Part shown: positions 1 to 8,099 of the stretch, in pieces
Numbering within the stretch: position 1 is the first letter of the stretch
How the letters are laid out: each line of letters opens with the position of its first letter
IMG/VR virus record: IMGVR_UViG_3300042691_012537
Coordinates: 1 to 44,883 of that record
Direction: 5' to 3' (one strand)
Origin: a virus
DNA: 44,883 nucleotides
Program-made: the position numbers and the translations under genes
The notes under the pieces: generated by a model
Database searches by the model: none
The model's input: the letters and a program-made list of their open reading frames with translations, nothing else
Told to the model about the DNA's origin: nothing

Positions 1-1860
1 ATTTTGAGCAGCAAAAGCATTGGGATCAAAGCGATTTACTGCCTTAGCATAGCCTGCAGGAGTGGCCATTACCCAGCCTTCTTGCCCGGGATGCTCTAGA
101 TCTGCTTGACGCAAGATGTCCATCTTTAAATCGTGCAACAATAAGAATGCAGTAAATGCCGCTGCCAATGCAGGTGTATTTGAGCTAGGACTTTCTAAGT
201 ATTCTACAATGTTGCGGAACTTACTGGGTGTTACTTTGCGTTGCAACCATTCGCCGAACTCGGGCAATAGTGTATTAGGATTCAATGGAGTACCAACCTT
301 GGTGTTGATATAGTCCACACATAACTTGGCAAGGTCAGTGATCCGGTGTGCTCGTAGTTCTGTAGGATTAAACAGAGTAGAGATGGCAGCACCATCTGTG
401 CGAATCAACTGTTTGAGTTGTTTTACTTTGGCAGGTTCCGCAGACAGTGCCGAGGGCGTCGCAGGACGCTCTAACATCAAGCCCGGAACTTCGTTAAATG
501 CTACACCTTTGAGAGGCTGACGTGCATCTCCTGCATCCGAGTACATGCTATGTACAGCGATACCAATATCACTGTTTCCAATGCGTTGCCCTAAGTTACT
601 TCGAGCTGGAATTTTATACTCAATAGTGTTAGGTTGAAACACATAATTGCCTGCGATTTCTGGGGGTGTGTTTGCGTACAGCAAATCACCTTTGACATAG
701 CCACGGAAGTTGGGAGGTAAACTAGCTTCTAGTACAGGGAACAACTTTGTGTACAAGTTAATAATGCCAGTGCGATCGCCTTTTCTGGTGTTTTGAATCT
801 GTGCCATCATTTGAGGACTAGTAGCAAGGCCATCGTAGCCCTTGGCTTCAAATCCTGATCCGTCAGTTAACACAAACTCGCCTGTGGAGGGTTTACGACC
901 CCAGATTATAGCAGGCATACCGTCCCATTTGGCAGTGGTGGTTTTTGCAGGTGATTCAGTGGCATGCTTGACAATTTCTAGTGCTCGCTGAATGCCAGCT
1001 GTGCCTTCTCGAAATACCCAGTCTTCAAGATGTTCAATGCCCTTGGCACGGCCACCTACACTGGCCTGTTCAGCTTCCAGTATGGGTTGCATGCCTTGAT
1101 TTACAATACGATCCCGCAGGCGTCCCAGGAATCCAGCATCGCTTTCCCGCACAGATGTTTGAGGTTCTTTGAGACCTTGTTTGGCCAAATAGTCGCGGAA
1201 ATCTCGAAGCATAGCATCACTGTCGGGGTTGTTGGCCAAGGCAGCGTAAATGCTTTCCACACTCTTGAGATTGTTTCTGTTGTAACCTCGCCCTAGAACC
1301 CATTGAGCAAATTGATCAGGATTTGTGCTGATCACTTCATTGGTTGTTCGATTGAGTACGCCGTTACTGCCTACTTTGAGTCCATGATGTTTGGCCATGC
1401 TGGACCATAGCACAGCACGGTTCATGCCTTTGTATTCGGTATTGTCTGCGCCACCGTAGTAGAACTGTCCCCAATCCAAGTCGGGGAAGAACATAAAATC
1501 TGTTTGAACAAAACCACGATCTGGATCACCAGCAATGGGAGTTCGAAAATGCACTTCTCCTGCCTTGCGAACATATTCGCGAGGATCTTGTCCTTGACTT
1601 TGCACAAACTGTGTGAGCGTGGCAGCAAGTTGATCCTTGGTAATTTTGTTGGCATCCACACCAAGGTCGAGATCGCCCGAAGTAGGCTTGCGCCCGGTTG
1701 ATCCTAGTTGACGTTCTTCAGGAAACTTTAAACCTGTGACTTGTTCAACCCAGGCAATGGTTGCAGGTACGTCAGCTTGGTTGATGCGTTGTGTCAGCGG
1801 CTCACCGTCTTTGCTCTTGAATACGTTACCACCTTCCAACAAAGTTTTCAATAACTTCAT
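1..1860 (-). CDS. Nucleotidyltransferase plus ligase-like fusion protein (3' end outside window)
   Basis: The frame is open from the ATG at 1860 to the window edge, giving at least 620 residues; the C-terminus is missing. Residues 53-69 carry a Pol-beta-superfamily signature: G53-S54, then D63-x-D65, with D121 in a hydrophobic strand as a candidate third carboxylate. Around residue 311 there is a K-W-D-G sequence, resembling motif I (KxDG) of ATP-dependent DNA/RNA ligases and capping enzymes. It is followed by V-K-G-D-L near 389-393, which resembles ligase motif III. Known families with these motifs transfer nucleotides; a combined enzyme is my inference. The N-terminus (LLEGG) also resembles a prohead-protease site. 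The start overlaps the upstream stop as ATGA, so the two genes are translationally coupled. Product and substrate are unknown. Confidence 0.75.
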   Translation of the reverse strand, partial: MKLLKTLLEGGNVFKSKDGEPLTQRINQADVPATIAWVEQVTGLKFPEERQLGSTGRKPTSGDLDLGVDANKITKDQLAATLTQFVQSQGQDPREYVRKAGEVHFRTPIAGDPDRGFVQTDFMFFPDLDWGQFYYGGADNTEYKGMNRAVLWSSMAKHHGLKVGSNGVLNRTTNEVISTNPDQFAQWVLGRGYNRNNLKSVESIYAALANNPDSDAMLRDFRDYLAKQGLKEPQTSVRESDAGFLGRLRDRIVNQGMQPILEAEQASVGGRAKGIEHLEDWVFREGTAGIQRALEIVKHATESPAKTTTAKWDGMPAIIWGRKPSTGEFVLTDGSGFEAKGYDGLATSPQMMAQIQNTRKGDRTGIINLYTKLFPVLEASLPPNFRGYVKGDLLYANTPPEIAGNYVFQPNTIEYKIPARSNLGQRIGNSDIGIAVHSMYSDAGDARQPLKGVAFNEVPGLMLERPATPSALSAEPAKVKQLKQLIRTDGAAISTLFNPTELRAHRITDLAKLCVDYINTKVGTPLNPNTLLPEFGEWLQRKVTPSKFRNIVEYLESPSSNTPALAAAFTAFLLLHDLKMDILRQADLEHPGQEGWVMATPAGYAKAVNRFDPNAFAAQN

Positions 1861-2591
1861 GGCTTGCCACCTGCCTGCTGTTGTAAACTCTGCATGGCTT
1901 GAGCATGCACAGGATCTTTGGCATTAAAGGGTTGTCCATTTACCAGCCAATTTCCACGTGTGTCTTGCGTGAGTTTTATCTGCCCTTTTTGTTGTGTTTG
2001 GCCGCCACTGCTACGGGGATCAAACTGTGAAATCTGTTTAGCAGGAGCAATGCCATCTCGAACAATGTCAGTCCAGGCAGCAGCCAGTTGTGGGGTGTTG
2101 TTGCCAGGCTTGACTGTGGCGTTCATTACAGCGTCAATGCCTTTGTCAATGGCTTCTTTTGCTGCATCGGCAGCCCCTTTAACTGTGGGGTCATCGCCTA
2201 CTGAATTAGGCAAGCCAGCATAATCTGCGTTGGGCCCAATGGAATTGTTGACCAAAGTCACCAGCTGCGGTTTGATTGCGTTAAAGCTGGCTGGGCTCAT
2301 TGCACTGAGATTGGTAGTTGGATTACCAGCTGCATCCTTGGTCCTGCTCATGAACTCTTGCACAGCTTGAGCCCAAGCAGCTTGTAGTTGTGTGGCCAGT
2401 GGCCCTACCAGTGCTTGATTGGCCTTGAAGGCTGCCATCCTAGAATTGGCGCCAGAGCCAGCTGGATCAAAAGCAGGGCTACCGGTTTGGCTCTGTACAA
2501 ACTTGTTGAATCCAGCCTTGGCAATGCCACTGGCTAGTGCACCAACAATTTCGTTAACTCTTTTTGGCTGAGTTATTTCAAAGATTTGCAT
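1857..2591 (-). CDS. Hypothetical protein, possible capsid-interior or virion protein
   Basis: 244 residues with no recognised catalytic motif. The protein is rich in Ala, Gln, Asn and Pro, with a mostly helical-looking first 200 residues. The C-terminal 40 residues look like a small beta unit (K-L-T-Q-D then N-W-L-V-N-G-Q-P-F). The N-terminus M-Q-I-F-E-I-T resembles the short capsid-targeting peptides of T4 internal proteins. It lies between an 86-aa gene (14-base overlap) and the nucleotidyltransferase/ligase-like gene (ATGA overlap), so the three are probably one late operon. A structural or packaged role is inferred only from this context. Confidence 0.7.
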   Translation of the reverse strand: MQIFEITQPKRVNEIVGALASGIAKAGFNKFVQSQTGSPAFDPAGSGANSRMAAFKANQALVGPLATQLQAAWAQAVQEFMSRTKDAAGNPTTNLSAMSPASFNAIKPQLVTLVNNSIGPNADYAGLPNSVGDDPTVKGAADAAKEAIDKGIDAVMNATVKPGNNTPQLAAAWTDIVRDGIAPAKQISQFDPRSSGGQTQQKGQIKLTQDTRGNWLVNGQPFNAKDPVHAQAMQSLQQQAGGKP

Positions 2592-2838
2592 CTGTTTTCC
2601 TTACGCTGCGATTGAATTTGCCAGCATCTTTTGTTCTTATTGCATTTAACAATTTTCTTGTGAGATTTTCTGCTTGGTCAGCAGGAAACTCAGCTTCTAT
2701 TTGTTCTACTAAGCGAATAGCAGAAGCGATCACGTTGCTGGCACGATTTTCAATGATCAAGCGACGATCGCGCTGAGCATATTTTTTGTCGTACAAGCCA
2801 TCTAATTCTTCTAAGATGCTGCGAGTTTTTTTCTGCAT
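2578..2838 (-). CDS. Small charged hypothetical protein
   Basis: 86 residues, strongly charged and predicted helical, with many Arg, Lys and Glu (E-E-L-D-G-L-Y near the start, R-K-L-L-N-A-I-R near 60). No known domain is recognised. The ATG at 2838 follows a GCTAAATA late-promoter-like box by 18 bases, with AAAGGTCC between them as a possible ribosome site. It is the first gene of a minus-strand operon and diverges from the fibre gene at 2915. It resembles short conserved proteins of T4-like marine phages, but I cannot name the family. Confidence 0.7.
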   Translation of the reverse strand: MQKKTRSILEELDGLYDKKYAQRDRRLIIENRASNVIASAIRLVEQIEAEFPADQAENLTRKLLNAIRTKDAGKFNRSVRKTDANL

Positions 2839-2856
2839 TGTTTAGGACCTTTGGAT

Positions 2857-2864
2857 TATTTAGC
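2857..2864 (-). promoter_or_regulatory. T4-like late promoter box GCTAAATA
   Basis: On the minus strand the octamer is GCTAAATA, close to the T4 late consensus TATAAATA. It lies 18 bases before the ATG at 2838. The identical octamer occurs before the gene at 37124. Confidence 0.55.
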
Positions 2865-2878
2865 GGGTTTCCAGTTCT

Positions 2879-2886
2879 AATAAATA
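2879..2886 (+). promoter_or_regulatory. T4-like late promoter box AATAAATA
   Basis: AATAAATA differs from the T4 late octamer at one position. It lies 28 bases before the fibre ATG at 2915, and a ribosome site (AAAGGAAAA) follows in the leader. With the minus-strand box at 2857-2864 it forms a divergent late promoter pair. Confidence 0.6.
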
Positions 2887-2914
2887 TCTAAATGCGTATC
2901 GCAAAGGAAAACTT

Positions 2915-4786
2915 ATGACCAGTCAGATCAACCCAACAGCAATCAATGATCAATATCCTGTGGCTGCCCAGCCCAACAATACCCAAGGATTCAGAGATAA
3001 TTTCGCCGGCACTAAAACTAATTTTGAATATGCCGCAGAAGAAATCACAGAGCTTCAAACCAAATCAATTTTAAACGCTGCCTTGGACAATGGATCTTCT
3101 CTGAGTACACAAAACAACATGTTGGGTGCGCCTTTGATTGGCGCTAAGATACGTAATTTTAGTGCTGATTCAGTGAACATTGCAACCACTTCGGGCCCAA
3201 TTATATTAGATTATAGTCAAGGACATTATCAGCGTATTGCAACCACAGGCAACATTAACTTAGGCTTTAGTAACTTTGCGCCTTCAGGTAGTTTTAGCAG
3301 CATACGAGTACAGGTCATTGTTGATGCTGTTGGCCGTACCATGGCTCTTAGCCCTTACGTAACGCTAGGCACAGACGGCATTCAGGGCTATGCCAGTGGT
3401 ACTATTACTTTTGCCGAAGCAGGCACTTATCAATTTGGGTTTACAACATCTGACTCAGGCGCCACTATCACAATTCAGGATTTAAATCGCCCATTGAGTG
3501 ATTACACCAATCCTGTGACAATTGCCAGCACCGAGCCTAGTATCAGCATTACCTCAGGTGCGCTGGTAGTTGCTGGCGGTGTTGGCGTTGCTGGTAATCT
3601 TTATGTGGACGGCAACATTGTTGGAAACTTTGTAGCCACCACTCAAACATTTGCCGGTAACTTAACTGGTGGAAATCTATTGACCAGTGGCATAATGAGT
3701 GCCACAGGCAATGTCTCTGGCGGTAACATTAGAACCACAGGGCAAGTTTCAGCCACAGGCAACGTTACTGGAGCTTATATCATCGGTGATGGTAGTCAAT
3801 TGACCAATATCACTGTGTCCGGTGGATCAGCCATTGTCAACGGAACCAGTAATGTAAGAGCAATTGCCAACAGTAATATCACTATTGGAATTGGCGGATC
3901 AAACGTTGCTGTATGGGCCAACACAGGTGGTTTTGTAACTGGTTTAATCAGCGCCACAGGTAACATCACTGGCGGCAACCTTAGGACTGCTGGACAAGTT
4001 TCAGCCACAGGCAACATCACTGGCGGTAACATTCTAGCAGGTTCGGGAGTTGGAGTTGGCGGCGATGTTGGAGTTGGCGGCATTATATTTGCAAATGGCA
4101 ACATCAACACCAACACCTCATTCAACGCTGTTGGCAATATTGTTGGTTCTTATTTCATTGGCAACGGAGCATTTTTATCAGGCCTGTCTAGTACTTCAAG
4201 AATCACAGCAGGTACCACAGAATTGGGCGTTTCTACCCCAAGTGGTAATATTCAGGCAACCGTTGGAGGCACAGCAAACATAGCCGTAATTTCCACGCAA
4301 GGTATAGATATCACTGGAAACGTAACAGCCTCTGCTAACTTAGAAGGTGTTGGTGTCAGTGTCACTGGCAACGTCACTGGTGGCAATCTACGCAGCAACG
4401 GTTTGATCAGTGCTGCTGGTAACATCACTGGCGGTAACATTGCAGGTACTGGCAATGTATCGTTGGTTGGCAACGTGATTGCTGGAAACTTGACCACTGG
4501 TGCACAAATGGTTGCACTTGGCAACGTCACTGGCGGTAACATTGTTACCAACGGTCAGGTGCGCTCTTTCAACGGTACTGCTGTTTCAGCAGGAGGCACA
4601 GCTGGAGCAGGATACGTATTTTCAACTACTGCAAACTTTGGTGTATTCTTTGGATCAGGTGCACCAACATTGGCCGCAGCCAAAGGATCATTGTACCTAC
4701 GCAGTGACGGTACTACCACCAACGATCGCATGTACGTAAACACCAATGGCTCTACTACCTGGACCGCAGTAATTACTGCAAGTTAA
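2915..4786 (+). CDS. Gly/Asn-repeat tail fibre or whisker-like structural protein
   Basis: 623 residues. The N-terminus has the Q-G-F-R-D-N-F pattern typical of cyanophage T4-like virion proteins, followed by a helical stretch near residues 25-50. Residues 180-230 are a linker, then about 300 residues hold repeated G-N-[VI]-T-G-G-N units separated by short variable segments, as expected for a beta-helical fibre shaft. The C-terminus (G-S-L-Y-L-R-S-D-G then M-Y-V-N-T-N-G) matches common fibre tips. The AAAGGAAAA ribosome site fixes the start. A terminator hairpin follows 28 bases after the stop, inside the convergent radical SAM gene, whose end it overlaps by 14 bases. A host-recognition role is likely but inferred. 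Confidence 0.85.
   Translation: MTSQINPTAINDQYPVAAQPNNTQGFRDNFAGTKTNFEYAAEEITELQTKSILNAALDNGSSLSTQNNMLGAPLIGAKIRNFSADSVNIATTSGPIILDYSQGHYQRIATTGNINLGFSNFAPSGSFSSIRVQVIVDAVGRTMALSPYVTLGTDGIQGYASGTITFAEAGTYQFGFTTSDSGATITIQDLNRPLSDYTNPVTIASTEPSISITSGALVVAGGVGVAGNLYVDGNIVGNFVATTQTFAGNLTGGNLLTSGIMSATGNVSGGNIRTTGQVSATGNVTGAYIIGDGSQLTNITVSGGSAIVNGTSNVRAIANSNITIGIGGSNVAVWANTGGFVTGLISATGNITGGNLRTAGQVSATGNITGGNILAGSGVGVGGDVGVGGIIFANGNINTNTSFNAVGNIVGSYFIGNGAFLSGLSSTSRITAGTTELGVSTPSGNIQATVGGTANIAVISTQGIDITGNVTASANLEGVGVSVTGNVTGGNLRSNGLISAAGNITGGNIAGTGNVSLVGNVIAGNLTTGAQMVALGNVTGGNIVTNGQVRSFNGTAVSAGGTAGAGYVFSTTANFGVFFGSGAPTLAAAKGSLYLRSDGTTTNDRMYVNTNGSTTWTAVITAS
3646..4551 (+). repeat. Degenerate repeats encoding G-N-[VI]-T-G-G-N units
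   Basis: Sequences close to ggcaacgtcactggcggtaa recur within the fibre gene, for example near 3700, 3755, 3960, 4010, 4370, 4420 and 4520. They encode the fibre-shaft repeats. Such units can recombine in and out and change fibre length. Confidence 0.7.
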
Positions 4787-5963
4787 TCAATTCCCAAAAT
4801 TCAGGGAAAGTACTAGCTAGATCTTGTTGTCGCAACAGATCTAGCTTTTTTGTTGACTCAAGAAATTTGTCCCACTGCTGTGGCTGATTTTCCAAAGGCA
4901 TGTCCATGAAATCCATGATGCTAGTGATTTGCCAGTTGGGCTGTTGTGATTCAAGTTGACTACGTATTGTTTGTTTGACTGTGTCTGGCAGTGCTCGAAC
5001 ATTGAGATAGTGTGGATGATGCACCATGTTAAAAAACACAGGAATTTCTCGATCGCAGAAATACTGTTGTATTTGCATCACGTATAAAATGTTCAAAGCA
5101 CACACTGTAACACAGATGTGCATTTTAATGTTGGGGCTGGTTCTGACCAACTGTCGATAACGCAATACGTTCTTTTCAACTGTGCTCCACGTTTCACCAT
5201 ATCGAATATAATCAAAGTGTGGTCCAATACCATCTATGCTAATATCAATGTTTACTGATTTAAACTGTTTGATGATATCAATGTACTCAGGATTCCAAAT
5301 GGTACCATTGGTATTGATATGCAACCCTTGATCTCGGCATCGACCGCTGTCAACACTCTGTTGCAAAATATGAAATACTTTGTCCAACAACATAGGCTCA
5401 GCACCGTAGATGTCATAGTACTCTACATCAGTGAACCAGGTTGCTAGATCTGTCCATAGCTGTGTGTTTTCGTCGCTGTAGCTGCTGCGAATTCTGCCCC
5501 AGGAAGCTAGATATTTCTTATAGTCTGGTTCCCATTTTTGAGCTTCAATTTCCCAGTAGTCGCGATACCATTTGCTAGAAACCTCAGGCCAGCATGTTCT
5601 GCAGGCTAAATTGCAGGTGTTACCAGGTTTAAGGTCCACCAGTTGTGGCTTGTGACCTGTGATCACTAGATCTTTAAATTGTTCATTGGCCACTTGTCTG
5701 CGGCTGCTTCTTCCTGCTGCTTCTTCATTCCAGCAAGCACTGCAATTTGGATGTTGGATCCCTTGTTCTAGATCTCGCTTTATCTCATAGCGTGTAGAAC
5801 TGTTCCAAGCCTGTTCCATAGTATGTGTATCAAGAAAAATTTCCTGACCTTCTGGGTCTCGTAGATAAGTTTGACTGTGACAACACAGCAGGCACCGTCC
5901 TGAATTGTGTAATGCAATCCCAGAATCTGCCCAAACACAATATAAACCTTTGTCTTTTTCCAT
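4773..5963 (-). CDS. Radical SAM enzyme with N-terminal twitch-like cysteine cluster (copy 1)
   Basis: 396 residues. C117-x3-C121-x2-C124 is the radical SAM [4Fe-4S] site. Y-G-A-E-P at 186-190 replaces the usual G-G-E-P SAM-binding motif. Before the core, C9, C24/C27/C28, C74 and C77 match the SPASM/twitch type of auxiliary-cluster ligands, here placed N-terminally. The family cleaves S-adenosylmethionine to a 5'-deoxyadenosyl radical; SPASM/twitch members often modify peptides, but the substrate here is unknown. The ATG at 5963 has a good ribosome site (AAAGGA). The gene diverges from the oxygenase-like gene at 5989 and ends 14 bases inside the fibre gene. Two relatives occur at 27455 and 39449. 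Confidence 0.88.
   Translation of the reverse strand: MEKDKGLYCVWADSGIALHNSGRCLLCCHSQTYLRDPEGQEIFLDTHTMEQAWNSSTRYEIKRDLEQGIQHPNCSACWNEEAAGRSSRRQVANEQFKDLVITGHKPQLVDLKPGNTCNLACRTCWPEVSSKWYRDYWEIEAQKWEPDYKKYLASWGRIRSSYSDENTQLWTDLATWFTDVEYYDIYGAEPMLLDKVFHILQQSVDSGRCRDQGLHINTNGTIWNPEYIDIIKQFKSVNIDISIDGIGPHFDYIRYGETWSTVEKNVLRYRQLVRTSPNIKMHICVTVCALNILYVMQIQQYFCDREIPVFFNMVHHPHYLNVRALPDTVKQTIRSQLESQQPNWQITSIMDFMDMPLENQPQQWDKFLESTKKLDLLRQQDLASTFPEFWELINLQ
4815..4851 (+). terminator. Rho-independent terminator of the fibre gene
   Basis: The arms AGCTAGATCT (4815-4824) and AGATCTAGCT (4837-4846) pair perfectly. An inner GTTG/CAAC extension with one bulged T closes on a TCG loop. A run of T (4846-4851) follows on the plus strand. 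The hairpin lies within the coding sequence of the opposing radical SAM gene. Confidence 0.8.
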
Positions 5964-5982
5964 GATGTCCTTTGATTAAACC

Positions 5983-5989
5983 TTAAATA
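5983..5989 (+). promoter_or_regulatory. Possible late promoter box TTAAATA
   Basis: TTAAATA ends on the first base of the upstream ATG (5989) and lies 8 bases before the second in-frame ATG (5998). If it is a real late promoter, translation should begin at 5998 with almost no leader. Confidence 0.35.
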
Positions 5990-6648
5990 TGTATGATATG
6001 TCAGAACTTACTACAATTTTTACTCCCATTAGATATCTGGTCAGCAAACTGCATTTAAAAATGCCCTGGACCTACGAAGAAGTCGTTGCTGAACTTGAAA
6101 CAGAAGATTGGAAGCCGCATGGAGAAGTTGCTCCTGTAGGGCACAATCCATGGCCTGGAATGCGTTACAAAGTTCTACGCCCTCGTGAAGAAAACAAAAA
6201 GCTAGTAGCAATCAGCAGATATTTTAACAGTCTCAAATTCAAACAACAAGTAGTTGACTGGATGTATGACAATTATCCAGGCACCGACGTGGCCTGGGGC
6301 ATGGACCGTGACACCATGTTTCGACAAAGTCAAACGCACATTGAGTTTACTCGTGACATGCCAGGCTTTGTCAACGCACTACACACAGACTATCGCAAAC
6401 TGATTGCCACTGGCATGGTCTACTTCAGCAATCACGACACTGAAGATCTCAGCAGTTATTTCTACAAATCAGAAAACCGAGATGAACCTGTGCGTATGAC
6501 CACTGAGTTTGGCGACGGTTGGTGGCACCAAAATGGTAATTACACCTGGCACGAAGGATGGAATCGTACTGATCAGGTGCGCTACAGTGGACTTCTAGGG
6601 CTTACTATATACACCAGCGACGCACCTGTTTGGCCAGGGCAGAATTAA
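5989..6648 (+). CDS. Probable Fe(II)/2-oxoglutarate-dependent oxygenase-fold protein
   Basis: 219 residues from the ATG at 5989; the ATG at 5998 (M-S-E-L-T-T) is the more likely start because a TTAAATA box overlaps the first. The order H132-x-D134, H188, R198 fits the double-stranded beta-helix oxygenase facial triad plus the 2-oxoglutarate-binding Arg, with normal spacing (54 and 10 residues). T-G-M-V-Y-F after H-x-D and the final strand L-L-G-L-T-I-Y agree with that fold. Substrate is unknown; phage members of this superfamily are common and mostly uncharacterised. It diverges from radical SAM copy 1 and overlaps the helicase stop by 4 bases. Confidence 0.6.
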   Translation: MYDMSELTTIFTPIRYLVSKLHLKMPWTYEEVVAELETEDWKPHGEVAPVGHNPWPGMRYKVLRPREENKKLVAISRYFNSLKFKQQVVDWMYDNYPGTDVAWGMDRDTMFRQSQTHIEFTRDMPGFVNALHTDYRKLIATGMVYFSNHDTEDLSSYFYKSENRDEPVRMTTEFGDGWWHQNGNYTWHEGWNRTDQVRYSGLLGLTIYTSDAPVWPGQN

Positions 6649-8099
6649 CCTGTTTTTATCTGTCCCAGTAACTGTTTGAGTTTGGCTGTTTGTACATCAG
6701 CGGTTACTTTAGGAACGTCACTTGAGTGAACCATTGGTTTTTCCCATGCGTGTGTGCCTGTGGGTTTCTCCCACTTAGTTGGCGAATCTTCCGATGGCGC
6801 TACTGTGCTTTTGGCCTTGATTGAATCCATGATACTGGGCTTTACTCCACCACGGAAATTGTCTTGTTCGTCGCCGCCTGCATCGGTAATACGCATAGTG
6901 TTAATATCGTATTCAAGATCGATTTTCTGTCCTACACCTGTTGAACTACGACTTTTCATACATTGAATCTGATACTTGCCTCGCTCTTTCATAGCCCGGC
7001 TCGTGAAAATACCAAATACATTGTCCGCTGTATTGATCTTACTAATACCACCACTAATATGACTGTGATCAAATTCAATCTCCTCCACAGCTGATCGATT
7101 CAATTGCGATGCGGTCACAAGCAATATGCCCAGTTCTTTGGCCAAGTTACGCAGTTCTTCACTCACATACTTGTCTTTGACAAACAGATCGTTGGGACTG
7201 ACTTTGGCGCTGACAGGCATCAACAAGTCCAAATAGTCAACCATCATGAAGTCAACTCGGTGTCCTGTTTTGATTTGATATTCTTTTAAGAATGCACGAA
7301 TGTCATTGATGTTGCTTTGTGCTGGCAATGCTTTGACTTGATAGCTACCTGCCTTCTTGCCTACCATTTTGACTTTAAGGGCTGCTGTTGATTTGTCTCG
7401 ACGAATATCTTTAGTTGACATATCTGTCAACATAGCTGCCGTACGCAGACCAGTGAGTTCCTCACTGAGTTCTAGCGAAACATAAACACCATGCAAGCCC
7501 TGTTGTACCCAGTTCAGTGCAATGTTCATCATCACAAGACTCTTGCCTGATCCTGAGCCACCTGCAAAGATGTTGAGTTCGCCGCGACTAAACCCACCAT
7601 ACAGCAGTCTATCCACTTGTGGCCAACCTGTTGATACTTGTCCGCCTGCATCAAAGTACTTGGTAAACATACCCTCAGGATCGGCCCAAAAATCTGTGCC
7701 AAGATCCTTGGTTAAAGAAATTTGTACTGCATCTTTAATCAATTTTTCTACAGGCTCAAACTCACCTTTTTCCAACAGATCTGCACTTTTAAGAATTGCA
7801 CGTTCAAGTTCTTGGCGCTTGGTAAACGCTTCAAACTCAGTCATAAACCAATCATAGTGTCCTTCATTCAAGTCAGGCACTGATTGTAATTTAATTCCTG
7901 TGGCCGCTGTGATCTGTGCACGATCAGGCAACGTGCTGTATTTGGCACTGTGTTCTTTGATAAACTCCGCTGCTCGGCGTATGCTTTTATCAAAGTTGTC
8001 TGGGTTATAAATGTTCTGCACACGCACATAGCTCTGTGCATCTTCCAACATCATTTCCAGGAACAGGCGCTGTACGTCAACTCCGTAGTCTTTTAACAA
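6645..8099 (-). CDS. 41: Replicative DNA helicase, T4 gp41 type
   Basis: 484 residues, a DnaB/RecA-fold helicase expected to unwind DNA at the phage fork with the primase. Walker A is GGSGSGKS at 180-187. Walker B is M-M-V-D-Y-L-D-L at 285-292. An L-E-L-S-E-E segment near 210 holds a likely catalytic Glu. Residues 1-150 form the helical N-terminal domain. The C-terminal 80 residues are a polar tail (K-W-E-K-P repeats). Length is close to T4 gp41 (475). The start overlaps the end of the primase gene by 23 bases, so helicase and primase are co-expressed, as expected for a primosome. Confidence 0.95.
   Translation of the reverse strand: MLKDYGVDVQRLFLEMMLEDAQSYVRVQNIYNPDNFDKSIRRAAEFIKEHSAKYSTLPDRAQITAATGIKLQSVPDLNEGHYDWFMTEFEAFTKRQELERAILKSADLLEKGEFEPVEKLIKDAVQISLTKDLGTDFWADPEGMFTKYFDAGGQVSTGWPQVDRLLYGGFSRGELNIFAGGSGSGKSLVMMNIALNWVQQGLHGVYVSLELSEELTGLRTAAMLTDMSTKDIRRDKSTAALKVKMVGKKAGSYQVKALPAQSNINDIRAFLKEYQIKTGHRVDFMMVDYLDLLMPVSAKVSPNDLFVKDKYVSEELRNLAKELGILLVTASQLNRSAVEEIEFDHSHISGGISKINTADNVFGIFTSRAMKERGKYQIQCMKSRSSTGVGQKIDLEYDINTMRITDAGGDEQDNFRGGVKPSIMDSIKAKSTVAPSEDSPTKWEKPTGTHAWEKPMVHSSDVPKVTADVQTAKLKQLLGQIKTG

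Noticed and set aside
3646-4551. Antisense frames of 99-113 codons in the fibre region
   Set aside because: Pro/Leu/Val-rich products come from reading the G-N-V-T-G-G-N repeats backwards; no start signals.
6606-6660. Possible terminator between the 5989 and helicase genes
   Set aside because: GGGCAGA and TCTGTCCC pair only imperfectly across a long loop and no T-run follows at the right distance.
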